Numbered from the stretch's first letter, positions 27,412-37,057 are shown. The stretch: 64,000 nt of DNA from Roseibium sp. (GCA_017643925.1 JAEPML010000016.1:1-64000); one strand, 5' to 3'. Notes: generated by a model from the letters alone, not told the origin. A program made the numbers and translations.

Positions 27412-28452
27412 GTGACCGCCTTGAAAGCCGGGGAGATCGATCGCTTCATTGCCAGTCCGCCGGGTGAAGGCGGGGTTGTCCTGATTTTTGGACCCGATAC
27501 CGGTCTTGTATCAGAACGTGCGACCAAACTGGTCGCGAAGGCTTCCGAGGGCGACAGTGATCCGTTCAACCTCGTCAAGATCGACGCGAGTGAACTCAGC
27601 TCGGATCCGAATCGACTGATTGACGAAGTCCTGACCGTCCCCCTGTTTGGCGGGCGCCGGATCATCTGGGTCAAGGACGCGAGCGGCAAGAACCTCAATC
27701 CCTCCCTGGAACCGGTCCTGAAACTGGACGACTGGCAGACACTCGTTGTTCTGGAAGGTGGCGACATCAAGAAAGGTGTCGGCATTCGCAAACTGATCGA
27801 AACGCATAAACGCGCAGTTGCCTTGCCCTGCTATGCGGACAATGACCGTGGCATCGACCAATTGATCGACGAAGAAACACGGGAAGCCGGTCTGACGATA
27901 ACGCGAGAGGCGCGCGCCGCTCTCCACAGCCTGCTGGGTGGCGACCGCATGGCGAGCCGCGGCGAACTCAAGAAGCTCTGCCTTTACGCGCTCGGCAAAG
28001 GTCGCATCGAAAGTGAAGACATAGAGGCGATCATCGGTGATGCGTCTTCGTTTGAAACTTCGGAACTGATCGACGCTGCGGCAACCGGCAACCTCTCCGT
28101 ACTCGATCACGGACTGGAGCGACTGGCTGAAGCCGGATCCAAGGCCTCCGTCATCGCCAACCAGGCGCTGAAACATTTCCAGCATCTCCACCGGATGCGC
28201 ATCGATGTCGATCGCGGGAAAAGTGCCCAACAGGTGATCGACAGCCAGCGCCCGCCCATCTTCTTCAGCCGCAAACCCAAATTTGCGACGCAGCTGCGCA
28301 TCTGGTCTCAGCAGGACCTCGAGAAGAGCATGGAGATCCTGAGTGAGGCAACGCGCATTTCCCGCTTGAACGATCCGCTCGGGGTGCCGGTTCTCTCCGA
28401 AGCGCTCCTGAAACTCGGCCGCGCGGCCAGAGCCCGCAATCAGCGAAGATAG
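27412..28452 (+). CDS. holA: DNA polymerase III delta subunit
   Basis: A 346-residue clamp-loader subunit starting at GTG. It opens the beta clamp during loading. The N-terminal AAA+-like fold has VVLIFGPDTGLVSERATKLV in the position of the degenerate P-loop and RRIIWVKDA; the C-terminal collar helices include LQHLHRMR and the PPIFFSRKP stretch. Follows lptE by 27 bases. The downstream gap to parB contains the parB terminator. Confidence 0.93.
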   Translation: MTALKAGEIDRFIASPPGEGGVVLIFGPDTGLVSERATKLVAKASEGDSDPFNLVKIDASELSSDPNRLIDEVLTVPLFGGRRIIWVKDASGKNLNPSLEPVLKLDDWQTLVVLEGGDIKKGVGIRKLIETHKRAVALPCYADNDRGIDQLIDEETREAGLTITREARAALHSLLGGDRMASRGELKKLCLYALGKGRIESEDIEAIIGDASSFETSELIDAAATGNLSVLDHGLERLAEAGSKASVIANQALKHFQHLHRMRIDVDRGKSAQQVIDSQRPPIFFSRKPKFATQLRIWSQQDLEKSMEILSEATRISRLNDPLGVPVLSEALLKLGRAARARNQRR

Positions 28453-28569
28453 GACCAACCACGTCGCTGGAAGGTCCAAAGCCCAATTCCAGCATCCCTT
28501 CCCGTGTGAAGAGCATCTGCCCCGATCAGGACTGGGATGACCAACAGTCAGGATTTGCTTCCCAAAAAC

Positions 28570-28602
28570 AAAAAAGCCGGGCTCAATCACCCGACTTTTC
28601 GC
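28570..28602 (-). terminator. parB terminator
   Basis: AAAAG-C-CGGG and CCCG-A-CTTTT form a stem with one mismatch; on the minus strand six T residues follow. It ends the parA-parB transcript and separates it from the converging holA gene. Confidence 0.75.
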
Positions 28603-28623
28603 AAAGCTTTCTACTTCGATATC

Positions 28624-29538
28624 TTAACGTGTCTCAACACCAAGCTTCTTGCAGATTTCATCAAGCTGCTCGAGTGACGTGTACTTGATCTTCAAGTCGC
28701 CGGATTCCTTTCCAGGCTTGTGACCGACTGTCACCTTGAGACCAAGCGTGTCCGTCAGGCGCTTTTCCAGCGCCTTGGTATCCGCATCCTTTTGCGGCTT
28801 GTCGTCGCCACTGACCTTCTCGCCGCGCAGCTTCGCCAGCGCGACCGGGTCCTGGGAGATCTTCTCGGCGTCGCGGACAGTCAGATCCTTTTCCACGATC
28901 AACTCCGCCAGAACCTTGGCCGTTTCTTCATCAAGCGTGATCAGGGCACGGGCATGCCCGGCTGTCAGGATCCCTTCCGAGAGATAGTCCTTGACCGAAT
29001 TCGGGAGCTTCAAAAGCCGCATCGTGTTGGCGACATGACTTCGGCTCTTGCCGATCACCTTGGCCAGTTCACCCTGGCTGTAGTTGAACTCCGCGGTGAG
29101 CTGTTCGTAGCCCATTGCTTCTTCGACCGGATTGAGATCCGCCCGTTGCACGTTTTCGATGATGGCGAGTTCGAGGGCTTCCTGATCGGTAACCTCCCGG
29201 ATGATAATCGGGGCTTCGTGCAGTCCCGCACGCTGCGCGGCGCGCCAACGCCGTTCGCCCGCAATGATTTCAAACCGGTTGGTCTTTCCGGCAGCCGGCC
29301 GAACCAGGATCGGTTGCACGATGCCCTTTGCTTTCAGAGACTCGGCGAGGTCAGCAAGATCTTTTTCCGTGAAGGTCTTTCGCGGGTTACGCGGATTGGG
29401 CTCGATATGCTCGATCGGGACCTTGCGCGTATCGCGAACAATCTTTTCTGGCGGGGCCGCTGCTTCCGGAGCCGAATCTCCGATCAGTGCTGCCAATCCG
29501 CGGCCCAAACGTTTGTTTTTGCCGTCTTTATCCGCCAT
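28624..29538 (-). CDS. parB: chromosome-partitioning protein ParB
   Basis: A 304-residue CTP-dependent DNA clamp that loads at parS sites and, with ParA, segregates the origin region. The N-terminal RLGRGLAALIG motif (ParA interaction) is at residues 10-20; the CTPase motif GERRWRA is at about 94-100; the central HTH (YSQGELAKVIGKSRSHVANTMRLL) contacts parS; the C-terminal dimerisation domain is complete. Seven candidate parS sites lie 1.5-6 kb away. Encoded directly downstream of parA in one unit. Confidence 0.97.
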   Translation of the reverse strand: MADKDGKNKRLGRGLAALIGDSAPEAAAPPEKIVRDTRKVPIEHIEPNPRNPRKTFTEKDLADLAESLKAKGIVQPILVRPAAGKTNRFEIIAGERRWRAAQRAGLHEAPIIIREVTDQEALELAIIENVQRADLNPVEEAMGYEQLTAEFNYSQGELAKVIGKSRSHVANTMRLLKLPNSVKDYLSEGILTAGHARALITLDEETAKVLAELIVEKDLTVRDAEKISQDPVALAKLRGEKVSGDDKPQKDADTKALEKRLTDTLGLKVTVGHKPGKESGDLKIKYTSLEQLDEICKKLGVETR

Positions 29539-29634
29539 GCCACACCTATTTCTTATTATATTTCAATATTTTAAACGAAATCGACGGGCCTCGTTGCCGA
29601 TTTCGCTACCGATTCAATTCGAACCCGATTCGGT

Positions 29635-30459
29635 TCAGGCTGCAACCTTGCGCAATTCTCGCTCGCGTTGAATGATCTCAGACGCTAGACGCAGGTAGGC
29701 TTGGCTGCCTGCACATTTGAGGTCATAGAGCAGCGCCGGCTTGCCATAGGACGGAGCTTCTGAAATGCGAACGTTCCTGGGAATGACAGTCTCATAGACC
29801 GCGTCACCCATTGTCTCGCGCACGTCAGCCACAACCTGGCTGGAGAGATTATTGCGGCTGTCGAACATTGTCAGCACGATACCGTGGATGCTGAGTTCCG
29901 CGTTAAGCGCATTCTTCACCTGCTCAACCGTGCTGAGCAACTGGCTGAGACCTTCAAGTGCGAAGAACTCACATTGCAACGGCACAAGGATCGAATGCGA
30001 CGCGGACAAAGCGTTGATGGTCAGAAGGTTCAAAGACGGCGGACAATCGATCAGCACGTAGGTAAACCCGATCTCCTGAAACAGGCGAGAACGGGACAGG
30101 TTTTCGATCGCGCTGCGCATCCGGAACGCCCGGTCGCTGGTCGAAGCAATTTCAAGTTCAAGACCGAGCAGGTCCATGGTGGAGGGAGCCACCCAGAGAC
30201 GCTGAACAGCTGTCTCCCGCACCGCCTCGGCGAGCGAGCAGTCGCCACTCAGGACCTCGTAGGTCGACAGACCCCGGTCACGGTGTTCAATGCCAAGACC
30301 CGTTGACGCGTTGCCCTGAGGATCCAGGTCGATGACCAGGACCTTTTCCCCGATCGCCGCAAGCGCAGTTCCGAGGTTGATGGCCGTGGTGGTTTTGCCA
30401 ACACCGCCTTTTTGGTTGGCCAGTGCGAGAACACGTGGCGTTTCGGGAAGCACACTCAT
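29635..30459 (-). CDS. parA: chromosome-partitioning ATPase ParA
   Basis: A 274-residue deviant-Walker ATPase with KGGVGKTTTA at residues 17-26, DLDPQGNAS and the YVLIDCPPSLNLLT Walker B region. ATP-bound dimers coat the nucleoid and are released by ParB, pulling the origin. Transcribed in order rsmG-parA-parB (21 bases after rsmG, 96 bases before parB). Confidence 0.97.
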   Translation of the reverse strand: MSVLPETPRVLALANQKGGVGKTTTAINLGTALAAIGEKVLVIDLDPQGNASTGLGIEHRDRGLSTYEVLSGDCSLAEAVRETAVQRLWVAPSTMDLLGLELEIASTSDRAFRMRSAIENLSRSRLFQEIGFTYVLIDCPPSLNLLTINALSASHSILVPLQCEFFALEGLSQLLSTVEQVKNALNAELSIHGIVLTMFDSRNNLSSQVVADVRETMGDAVYETVIPRNVRISEAPSYGKPALLYDLKCAGSQAYLRLASEIIQRERELRKVAA

Positions 30460-30480
30460 TGCGAAATCACCTTCTTGGGC

Positions 30481-31137
30481 TCACTTCGACCGGGCTGAAA
30501 TATTTGAAAAAACAAGCATCCGGCTCACAGGATCGACAAGACTTTCCTTTTCTACCAGATCGAATGCCCAAGAGTCAGAGGCTTCATTAACTTCTCTCTG
30601 AAAATCCTGACCTTTGTGGAAAACAGCCTTGGCACCCTGCGCCGTAAACGGCTCAGCCAGCTGAAAAAGCAGGTCCAGTGACGCAAGTGCCCGGGCAGAA
30701 ACGGCATCGACCTGCCCATGCCGCCACTCTTTCGCAACCGATTCGATCCGGCCTGGATGAACCGTTCCGCTGGATCCGGTTTCCCGAAGAGCCGTTCTCA
30801 GGAACGCGGCCTTGCGTTGATTGCTCTCGATCATGTGCACATGGCCATCCGGCTCGTCCGCAAGCAGGATCGCCGTCACGACACCCGGAAACCCACCGCC
30901 GCTGCCGATATCAACCCAGGTTCGGGCCTTTGGATAACTCCACTGCGTTTGCAAACTATCAGCAACGTGCCGCGTCCAAATGTCGGGGATTGTGGACGGC
31001 GCAATCAGGTTTTGTGCGGGTTGCCACTTGAGAACGAGGTCGACATAGATCTGGAGTCTCTCCAACGTTTCACGTGAAACATCCCCATACTTGTGCACAG
31101 CCTTTCCAGAACTGTTCAACACCACGGGACGCCCCAT
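30481..31137 (-). CDS. rsmG: 16S rRNA (guanine-527-N7)-methyltransferase
   Basis: A 218-residue Rossmann methyltransferase (GidB). The SAM motif WVDIGSGGGFPGVV and the VSARALASL stretch are intact. Loss of this gene in other bacteria gives low-level streptomycin resistance. Start and stop overlap: TGATG joins the mnmG stop to this ATG. Codons 19-23 (V-S-R-E-T) are encoded by GTTTCACGTGAAAC, a perfect parS core, so a partition site is embedded in the coding sequence. Confidence 0.96.
   Translation of the reverse strand: MGRPVVLNSSGKAVHKYGDVSRETLERLQIYVDLVLKWQPAQNLIAPSTIPDIWTRHVADSLQTQWSYPKARTWVDIGSGGGFPGVVTAILLADEPDGHVHMIESNQRKAAFLRTALRETGSSGTVHPGRIESVAKEWRHGQVDAVSARALASLDLLFQLAEPFTAQGAKAVFHKGQDFQREVNEASDSWAFDLVEKESLVDPVSRMLVFSNISARSK
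31066..31081. promoter_or_regulatory. parS site 1 (in rsmG), full palindrome core
   Basis: CGTTTCACGTGAAACA: the 14-bp core GTTTCACGTGAAAC is perfectly palindromic and matches the ParB consensus. It lies within rsmG, where it encodes the conserved V-S-R-E-T. It has no GANTC site, unlike the six intergenic copies. Confidence 0.92.
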
Positions 31138-33020
31138 CAGGCCGCCCCTTTCCGGCCGTGACGCTTCAGATGCGACAGGATCAGCGTCAGTGCGGCGGGC
31201 GTGATTCCGTCCATTCTGGAGGCCTGACCCAGGGTTGCCGGCCGGATATCAACGAGCTTCTGCTTCACTTCGTTTGAAAGACCGACAATCGCTTCGTAGT
31301 CGAAACCATCCGGGATTTCCAAGGCCTCATCACGCTTCAGCGCCTCGATGTCAGCCATCTGGCGCTCTAGATAAACCGCGTAGAGAGCGTCGGTCGCCAC
31401 CTGTTCCGCAATCTCTGACGGGATCTCTCCAAGCTCCGGCCAGACGGATTGCAGCCCCTCATAGGTCACATTCGGATAGGACAGCAGGTCAAATGCAGAT
31501 CTGCGGACACCGTCCTGATTGACCGGAAGACCCTTCTTCTGGGCTTCAGAGGGGGTAATCGTCAACCGCTTCAGCAGCGCCGCCGCATCGGCGATCTTTG
31601 CCATCTTTGCCTGATAGGCTTCCCGCCTCTCTTCGGAGACACAGCCAACCTCGAGCCCAAGTGGCGTGAGGCGCTGATCCGCGTTGTCGGCCCGCAGCGA
31701 CAGGCGGTACTCTGCGCGAGACGTAAACATCCGATAAGGCTCGGTTATGCCTCTCGTGATCAGATCATCGATCATCACACCGATATAACCCTGGGACCTG
31801 TCAACGATGAATGGTGCCCGGCCGGCTGTCTTGAGAGCCGCATTCAGTCCGGCGACAAGACCCTGAGCACCTGCCTCTTCGTAACCCGTTGTTCCATTGA
31901 TCTGACCGGCCAGATAAAGGCCCGGGCATTTCTTGGCCTCAAGCGTCGGCCTCAGTTCCCGCGGGTCCACGTGGTCATACTCGATGGCGTAGCCCGGCTG
32001 GATCACCTCAACGTCTTCCAGACCCGGAATGGTTTTCAGGAACGCCAGCTGGGCGTCCTCCGGAAGCGACGTGGAAATACCGTTTGGATAGACAGTGTGG
32101 TCGTCCAGCCCCTCGGGTTCCAGGAATATCTGATGCCCGTCCCGATCGCCGAAACGGACAATCTTGTCTTCAATCGAGGGACAATAGCGCGGGCCACGTC
32201 CCTTGATCTCTCCGGAATACATTGCCGAGCGCGAGAGATTTTCCCGTATGATCTTGTGGGTCTCGGGTGTGGTACGCGTGATATGGCACGGGATCTGAGG
32301 GGTCGTGATCTTGTCCGTCAGCGAGGAAAAGGGAACCGGATCGTCGTCACCAGGCTGCTCCTCCAGGCGATCCCAGTGAATGGTCCGACCGTCCAGGCGA
32401 GCCGGGGTACCGGTTTTCAGGCGCCCCAGCTCAAAGCCGATGGCCTCGAGCGATTCCGAAAGACCGAGCGCAGGTGCCTCGCCGGAGCGACCAGCCGGGA
32501 TCTTCCTGTCGCCTATATGGATCAACCCACGCAGGAACGTGCCGCTGGTCAGCACGATGGCATCGCAGGTAACAACCCGCCCGTCAGCCAGCTCGATACC
32601 ATTCAGGCGACCATCCACCTGGTCATCGAAACGGATCTTGTGCGCCTCTCCCTCGACAACGGTCAAGCCATCAATCGCAGCGATTTCCCTTTGCATTGCC
32701 TCGCGGTAAAGCTTGCGATCTGCCTGCGCGCGGGGGCCGCGAACTGCGGGTCCCTTGCGGCGGTTGAGCATACGAAACTGGATACCGCCCTGATCGGCAA
32801 CGCGCCCCATCAGTCCGTCCAGCGCATCAATCTCTCGAACCAGATGCCCCTTCCCCAACCCACCGATCGCGGGATTGCAAGACATGACGCCGATCGTATC
32901 GAAACGGTGCGTCACCAGGGCAGTCGCTGCTCCAGCGCGCGCAGCTGCTGCGGCAGCTTCACACCCGGCATGTCCACCGCCAATCACCACAACATCGAAT
33001 TTCAGATCCTGGTCGCTCAT
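31137..33020 (-). CDS. mnmG: tRNA U34 modification enzyme MnmG
   Basis: A 627-residue FAD protein (GidA) that, with MnmE, installs the carboxymethylaminomethyl group on wobble U34. The FAD motif [20 protein letters not shown] is at the N-terminus; [22 protein letters not shown], the GTFLRG stretch and the C-terminal helical domain ending in [14 protein letters not shown] are all present. Directly followed by rsmG. The 292-base gap upstream holds two parS sites. Confidence 0.97.
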   Translation of the reverse strand: MSDQDLKFDVVVIGGGHAGCEAAAAAARAGAATALVTHRFDTIGVMSCNPAIGGLGKGHLVREIDALDGLMGRVADQGGIQFRMLNRRKGPAVRGPRAQADRKLYREAMQREIAAIDGLTVVEGEAHKIRFDDQVDGRLNGIELADGRVVTCDAIVLTSGTFLRGLIHIGDRKIPAGRSGEAPALGLSESLEAIGFELGRLKTGTPARLDGRTIHWDRLEEQPGDDDPVPFSSLTDKITTPQIPCHITRTTPETHKIIRENLSRSAMYSGEIKGRGPRYCPSIEDKIVRFGDRDGHQIFLEPEGLDDHTVYPNGISTSLPEDAQLAFLKTIPGLEDVEVIQPGYAIEYDHVDPRELRPTLEAKKCPGLYLAGQINGTTGYEEAGAQGLVAGLNAALKTAGRAPFIVDRSQGYIGVMIDDLITRGITEPYRMFTSRAEYRLSLRADNADQRLTPLGLEVGCVSEERREAYQAKMAKIADAAALLKRLTITPSEAQKKGLPVNQDGVRRSAFDLLSYPNVTYEGLQSVWPELGEIPSEIAEQVATDALYAVYLERQMADIEALKRDEALEIPDGFDYEAIVGLSNEVKQKLVDIRPATLGQASRMDGITPAALTLILSHLKRHGRKGAA

Positions 33021-33241
33021 AGTCTTATCGCTCGCTCGCAGGCTTCTTAAAAAAAGGCGCCCGCCAGATATCGGTCTTCGTTTTCGGGATCAGTCTCCGG
33101 CATGTCCGAGCCAGAGTATCACAGGCCAAACACTTCGGCACTTGTTCGGGAGGACTTATACGGGTCTCGAGAGCCGGGGTCAAAGTGGAATTCCCCTGAG
33201 GGAACATATAGAGCGCCCTGCAGGACTGCCCAGCACAATCG

Positions 33242-33257
33242 GGATTCACGTGAAACA
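33242..33257. promoter_or_regulatory. parS site 2 with embedded GATTC
   Basis: GGATTCACGTGAAACA, between mnmG and mnmE. The right arm matches parS exactly; the left arm carries GATT for GTTT, making GATTC (33243-33247), a GANTC sequence. Confidence 0.85.
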
Positions 33258-33294
33258 TGTTCCGGTTCTGAATCGATCCTTGCGGATGCTGACT

Positions 33295-33310
33295 TGATTC
33301 ACGTGAAACA
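33295..33310. promoter_or_regulatory. parS site 3 with embedded GATTC
   Basis: TGATTCACGTGAAACA, one base from the 16-bp consensus. The change again creates GATTC (33296-33300). It ends two bases before the mnmE stop codon. Confidence 0.9.
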
Positions 33311-33312
33311 GG

Positions 33313-34662
33313 TCATTTCCCGATACAGAAGTCCCGAAAGATAACATCGAGTAGATCCTCGACATCGATGCGTCCCGTGATCCGTCCCAGAGCATCAGCC
33401 GCACGCCTCAGATCCTCCGCACGCAATTCGGTTGGCAGGTGATCCGAACTTACCGCGACCTCCAGGCCAGCAACGCAGCTTTCCAGATAATGTCGATGTC
33501 TTGCGCGGGTCGCCAGAGGCGCTTCGCTGAGCGAGATCGTTTCCTCAGCAAAATGGGTTAAAGCCGAAAAAAGCGGCTCCATTCCTTCCGCATTTTTGGA
33601 GGAACAAGCGATTTCCTTGATTGTTCCGGAAGAGTCTTGTTTCGGAGGAGTCACAAGATCCGCCTTGGTACGGACGGTCCATACCGGAACGTTGGACCTG
33701 AGATCCTCCGGCAGGCCCGAGTTTGGATCGGTCTTCTCGATGCCATCCGGTTCGACCGCCCAAAGGATCAGGTCTGCCTCACGGCCCCTTGCCTCTGCAC
33801 GGCGGATCCCTTCCTGCTCGATCACGCCCTCCGTTTTACGGAGACCTGCAGTATCCACGAGCGTGAGCGGATACCCACCCAGATCAAGATGCACTTCAAT
33901 GACATCGCGGGTGGTCCCCGCCTCCGCCGTCACGATGGCGACATCCCGACCGGCAATGGCATTCAGAAGGCTGGACTTGCCGGCGTTGGGTGCACCCATC
34001 AGGACAACCTGCAGACCGGACCGCAGCCGTTCTCCGCTGCGTGAACGGATCATGTGGTCGGAGATCTCCAACTGCAATTCAGCCGCCTCGGCCCAGACCT
34101 GGTCGGCCACGCTACCAGGAACGTCTTCCTCATCGGCAAAGTCGAAATCTGCCTCGATCATGGCCCGCATATGGATAAGACGTTTTCGCCAGTCTTCGTA
34201 CAGTTGTCCGAGCGCGCCCCCCATCTGGCGGACAGCCTGCTTTCTCTGACTTTCCGTCTCGGCGGCTATCAGGTCAGCCAGGCCCTCGACTTCGGTCAGA
34301 TCCATACGGCCATTGTCAAATGCCCGGCGCGTGAATTCTCCGGGCTCCGCCGGCCGACAATTATCAAAGGAAGAGAGAACACCCAGCATCGCGCTCACCA
34401 CAGCCCGGCCACCATGACACTGGAATTCCGCGACATCTTCACCGGTGAAACTCGCTGGGCCTTCAAAATAGAGGATCAACGCCTCGTCGATCGTATCGCC
34501 TGTGTCCGGGTCCCGGAGACGACACAGCGCCGCCTGACGTGGCGATGGCAACCGGCCGCACAGCGTTTCAACGATCTCCCTGGTGCGCGGGCCCGACACC
34601 CTAATGACAGCCACTCCCGAAGGCACAGCTCCACTGGACAGGGCATAGATTGTATCGGCCAT
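33313..34662 (-). CDS. mnmE: tRNA modification GTPase MnmE
   Basis: A 449-residue GTPase (TrmE), partner of MnmG. The N-terminal tetrahydrofolate-binding domain begins MADTIYALSSGAVPSGVAVIRVSGP; the G domain has GAPNAGKSSLLNAI and DTAGLRKT; the C-terminus ends in the catalytic Cys motif CIGK. The start at 34662 was chosen over a frame from 34701 because it fits the family and follows AGAGAAT-rich sequence. parS sites lie on both sides. Confidence 0.97.
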   Translation of the reverse strand: MADTIYALSSGAVPSGVAVIRVSGPRTREIVETLCGRLPSPRQAALCRLRDPDTGDTIDEALILYFEGPASFTGEDVAEFQCHGGRAVVSAMLGVLSSFDNCRPAEPGEFTRRAFDNGRMDLTEVEGLADLIAAETESQRKQAVRQMGGALGQLYEDWRKRLIHMRAMIEADFDFADEEDVPGSVADQVWAEAAELQLEISDHMIRSRSGERLRSGLQVVLMGAPNAGKSSLLNAIAGRDVAIVTAEAGTTRDVIEVHLDLGGYPLTLVDTAGLRKTEGVIEQEGIRRAEARGREADLILWAVEPDGIEKTDPNSGLPEDLRSNVPVWTVRTKADLVTPPKQDSSGTIKEIACSSKNAEGMEPLFSALTHFAEETISLSEAPLATRARHRHYLESCVAGLEVAVSSDHLPTELRAEDLRRAADALGRITGRIDVEDLLDVIFRDFCIGK

Positions 34663-34811
34663 CAATTCTCTTTCATCGGGGTGGACCACGGACCTGTTCA
34701 CTTGGCATCAAAGCCTCTTTAGCAACTCCTTATCTGAACAGGAAGATCCCGGGTTCCGTTCCCCAAGCCGTTCCGTATCCGATTCAGTCGACCTTCAGGC
34801 AACAGGAATGT

Positions 34812-34827
34812 TGTTTCACGTGAATCA
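34812..34827. promoter_or_regulatory. parS site 4 with embedded GAATC
   Basis: TGTTTCACGTGAATCA. The left arm is exact and the right arm is changed so that GAATC (34822-34826) arises; this is the same variant in the opposite orientation. It lies in the 408-base gene-free stretch between mnmE and the GNAT gene, which holds three parS sites and no gene I can support. Confidence 0.9.
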
Positions 34828-35009
34828 GTGTTGCAAGTCGCGGCATGCCGAGGCGAAGCTCACCGCCTCCTTTGAGGGGTCCTGCAGCAGGTTCTTGTTC
34901 AATTGGTCAGCCCAGAAGTCACTTGACCGATTGTGTGCTCGCGGATCGATTATCGATACGGGGCCGATTCAATTTAACCCCCGACATCGGCGAACCAACG
35001 CACCAAACA

Positions 35010-35025
35010 CGATTCACGTGGAACA
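35010..35025. promoter_or_regulatory. parS site 5 with embedded GATTC
   Basis: CGATTCACGTGGAACA. The right arm is the GGAACA variant known from other parS sites; the left arm creates GATTC (35011-35015). Confidence 0.8.
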
Positions 35026-35050
35026 TCGAGCCAGAGGAACACCCAGTGCC

Positions 35051-35066
35051 TGTTTCACGTGAATCC
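35051..35066. promoter_or_regulatory. parS site 6 with embedded GAATC
   Basis: TGTTTCACGTGAATCC, only 41 bases from site 5 and in opposite orientation. Left arm exact; right arm gives GAATC (35061-35065). It ends four bases before the GNAT stop. Confidence 0.85.
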
Positions 35067-35070
35067 CGAG

Positions 35071-35682
35071 TCAGTCCTGCTGACCTTCTTTGTCACTCTC
35101 ATTGACTGCGTTATCCACCTGCTTCTTCCAGTCTGACAGCGACAGGCGATAAAGAACATGCGGAGCGATCGGATGATCAGCGGGAAGCGACGGATGGAGA
35201 AAATCTCCTTGGTGGTCCCGGATCATGCCGATCCGGGTCATCACCTTCTGCGACGGTTCATTGGCCGGTATCGTGAAGGCGACGATCTCGTCAAGACCAA
35301 TGGTTTCAAAACCGAATCGAATCCAGGCCCTCGCGGCTTCACTCGCGTAACCATATCCCCACCCGGACCGCTTCAGGCGCCAGCCGATCTCCACGCACGG
35401 ATCGAAGGGAAGCGGCGCGGCGTAGGTTGGTCTGTTCAGTCCGACAAAATCGAGAAACTCCCCAGTCTCCTTGACTTCTATCGGAGCCATGCAGAACCCG
35501 TCCTGGCTCTGTTTCTCAATGCATCTCGAGATGAGAAATTCGGATCGCTCCCGGCTGAGGACTTCCGGGAAGTAACGCATCACTTCGGGGTCAGCACACA
35601 GGGTCGCAAAGGGATCGATATCTTCGTCCTGCCAGGCGCGCAGCCACAGCCGGTCCGTCTCCAGGAAAATATGTCTGGTCAT
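35071..35682 (-). CDS. GNAT family N-acetyltransferase (RimJ/RimL type)
   Basis: A 203-residue acetyltransferase. It starts LETDRLWLRAWQDEDIDPF, the RimJ/RimL signature, and has the acetyl-CoA segment GWRLKRSGWGYGYASEAARAWIRFGF and the IPANEPSQKVMTRIGM stretch. Substrate unknown; could be a protein N-terminus or small amine. It sits inside the parS cluster between mnmE and rho with no obvious functional link. Confidence 0.87.
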   Translation of the reverse strand: MTRHIFLETDRLWLRAWQDEDIDPFATLCADPEVMRYFPEVLSRERSEFLISRCIEKQSQDGFCMAPIEVKETGEFLDFVGLNRPTYAAPLPFDPCVEIGWRLKRSGWGYGYASEAARAWIRFGFETIGLDEIVAFTIPANEPSQKVMTRIGMIRDHQGDFLHPSLPADHPIAPHVLYRLSLSDWKKQVDNAVNESDKEGQQD

Positions 35683-35707
35683 GAATTCGGTTCCGAATCA
35701 AAGAGAT

Positions 35708-35723
35708 AGATTCACGTGAAACA
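35708..35723. promoter_or_regulatory. parS site 7 with embedded GATTC
   Basis: AGATTCACGTGAAACA, between the GNAT gene and rho. Right arm exact; left arm gives GATTC (35709-35713). This is the site closest to the putative origin, about 3.1 kb away. Confidence 0.85.
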
Positions 35724-35740
35724 GGTCTTAACAAAAAGTA

Positions 35741-35769
35741 AAGGCGCGAACCCGGATGGGCCGCGCCTT
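35741..35769 (-). terminator. rho terminator
   Basis: AAGGCGCG (35741-35748) pairs with CGCGCCTT (35762-35769) over a GC-rich loop; the minus strand then reads TTTACTTTTTG. It ends the rho transcript 22 bases past its stop. Confidence 0.8.
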
Positions 35770-35791
35770 TTAAATTCAGATCCAGGTCGGA

Positions 35792-37057
35792 TCAAGTGTT
35801 CATGCTGTCGAAGAACTCGTCGTTGGACTTGGTCTGCTTCAGCTTGTCCAAGAGGAACTCGATCGCATCGACCGTTCCCATCGGGTTGAGAATACGGCGC
35901 AGGACAAAGGTCTTCTTGAGACGCTCATGCGGCACGAGAAGCTCTTCCTTGCGGGTACCGGACCTCTGGATGTCGATCGCCGGGTAGACGCGCTTGTCGG
36001 AGATCTTGCGGTCAAGGATGATTTCGGAGTTACCCGTTCCCTTGAATTCCTCGAAGATAACCTCGTCCATGCGGCTGCCGGTATCAATCAGCGCTGTCGC
36101 GATGATGGTCAGGGAACCACCTTCTTCGATGTTACGGGCGGCACCGAAGAAACGCTTCGGGCGCTGCAGCGCATTGGCATCGACACCACCGGTCAGCACC
36201 TTGCCCGATGATGGCACAACGGTGTTGTAGGCGCGGCCGAGACGGGTAATGGAATCCAGCAGGATGACGACATCACGGCCGTGCTCGGTCAGACGTTTTG
36301 CCTTCTCGATGACCATCTCGGCAACCTGTACGTGGCGCGTTGCCGGTTCGTCGAACGTGGACGATACCACTTCGCCGTTCACCGTACGCTGCATGTCGGT
36401 CACCTCTTCCGGGCGTTCGTCGATCAGAAGAACGATCAGGTAACATTCCGGATGATTGGTCGTGATGGATTTTGCGATGTTTTGCAGGAAGACCGTTTTA
36501 CCGGTTCTCGGCGGCGCCGTGATCAGGGCACGCTGGCCTTTGCCGAGGGGGGCTGCCAGGTCGATGACCCTGGCTGACAGATCCTTGATGGTCGGATCTT
36601 CAATTTCCATCCTGAAGCGCTCATCCGGATACAGAGGCGTCAGGTTGTCAAAGTGAACTTTGTGCCGGGCTTTTTCCGGATCTTCAAAGTTGATGGAGTT
36701 GACTTTGAGCAGCGCGAAGTAGCGTTCACCTTCCTTCGGACTGCGAATGTGACCTTCTACCGTGTCCCCTGTCCGCAGGCTGAATCGTCGGATCTGCGAA
36801 GGTGAGACGTAGATGTCATCGGGGCCAGGCAGGTAGTTCGCATCCGGAGATCGAAGGAAGCCGAAGCCATCCTGCAGAACTTCGACGACGCCTTCGCCGA
36901 TAATCTCCACATCCTGAGCCGCTAGGTTTTTCAGGATTGCGAACATCAGCTCCTGCTTGCGCATGGTGCTGGCGTTTTCGACTTCGAGCTCCTCGGCAAA
37001 CTGCAGCAGCTCTGTCGGTGTTTTTGCTTTTAGATCTTTTAGTTTCATTTCCCGCAT
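35792..37057 (-). CDS. rho: transcription termination factor Rho
   Basis: A 421-residue hexameric RNA helicase. The N-terminal Rho_N helix bundle ([21 protein letters not shown]) is followed by the RNA-binding cold-shock fold with DGFGFLR at residues 63-69, then the ATPase with P-loop [24 protein letters not shown] and the Q-loop/R-loop region [21 protein letters not shown]. The start [10 protein letters not shown] matches alphaproteobacterial Rho; an internal ATG three codons on is possible. No ribosome-binding site is obvious. Length is normal. Confidence 0.97.
   Translation of the reverse strand: MREMKLKDLKAKTPTELLQFAEELEVENASTMRKQELMFAILKNLAAQDVEIIGEGVVEVLQDGFGFLRSPDANYLPGPDDIYVSPSQIRRFSLRTGDTVEGHIRSPKEGERYFALLKVNSINFEDPEKARHKVHFDNLTPLYPDERFRMEIEDPTIKDLSARVIDLAAPLGKGQRALITAPPRTGKTVFLQNIAKSITTNHPECYLIVLLIDERPEEVTDMQRTVNGEVVSSTFDEPATRHVQVAEMVIEKAKRLTEHGRDVVILLDSITRLGRAYNTVVPSSGKVLTGGVDANALQRPKRFFGAARNIEEGGSLTIIATALIDTGSRMDEVIFEEFKGTGNSEIILDRKISDKRVYPAIDIQRSGTRKEELLVPHERLKKTFVLRRILNPMGTVDAIEFLLDKLKQTKSNDEFFDSMNT

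Noticed and set aside
31449-33050. Open frame of 533 codons antisense to mnmG; similar ones antisense to leuS (25161-26354), ffh (14775-16010), the hydroxyacid dehydrogenase (43319-44944), mutS (53867-55411) and maeB (56034-57404)
   Set aside because: All mirror well-identified genes on the other strand and contain no recognisable domain.
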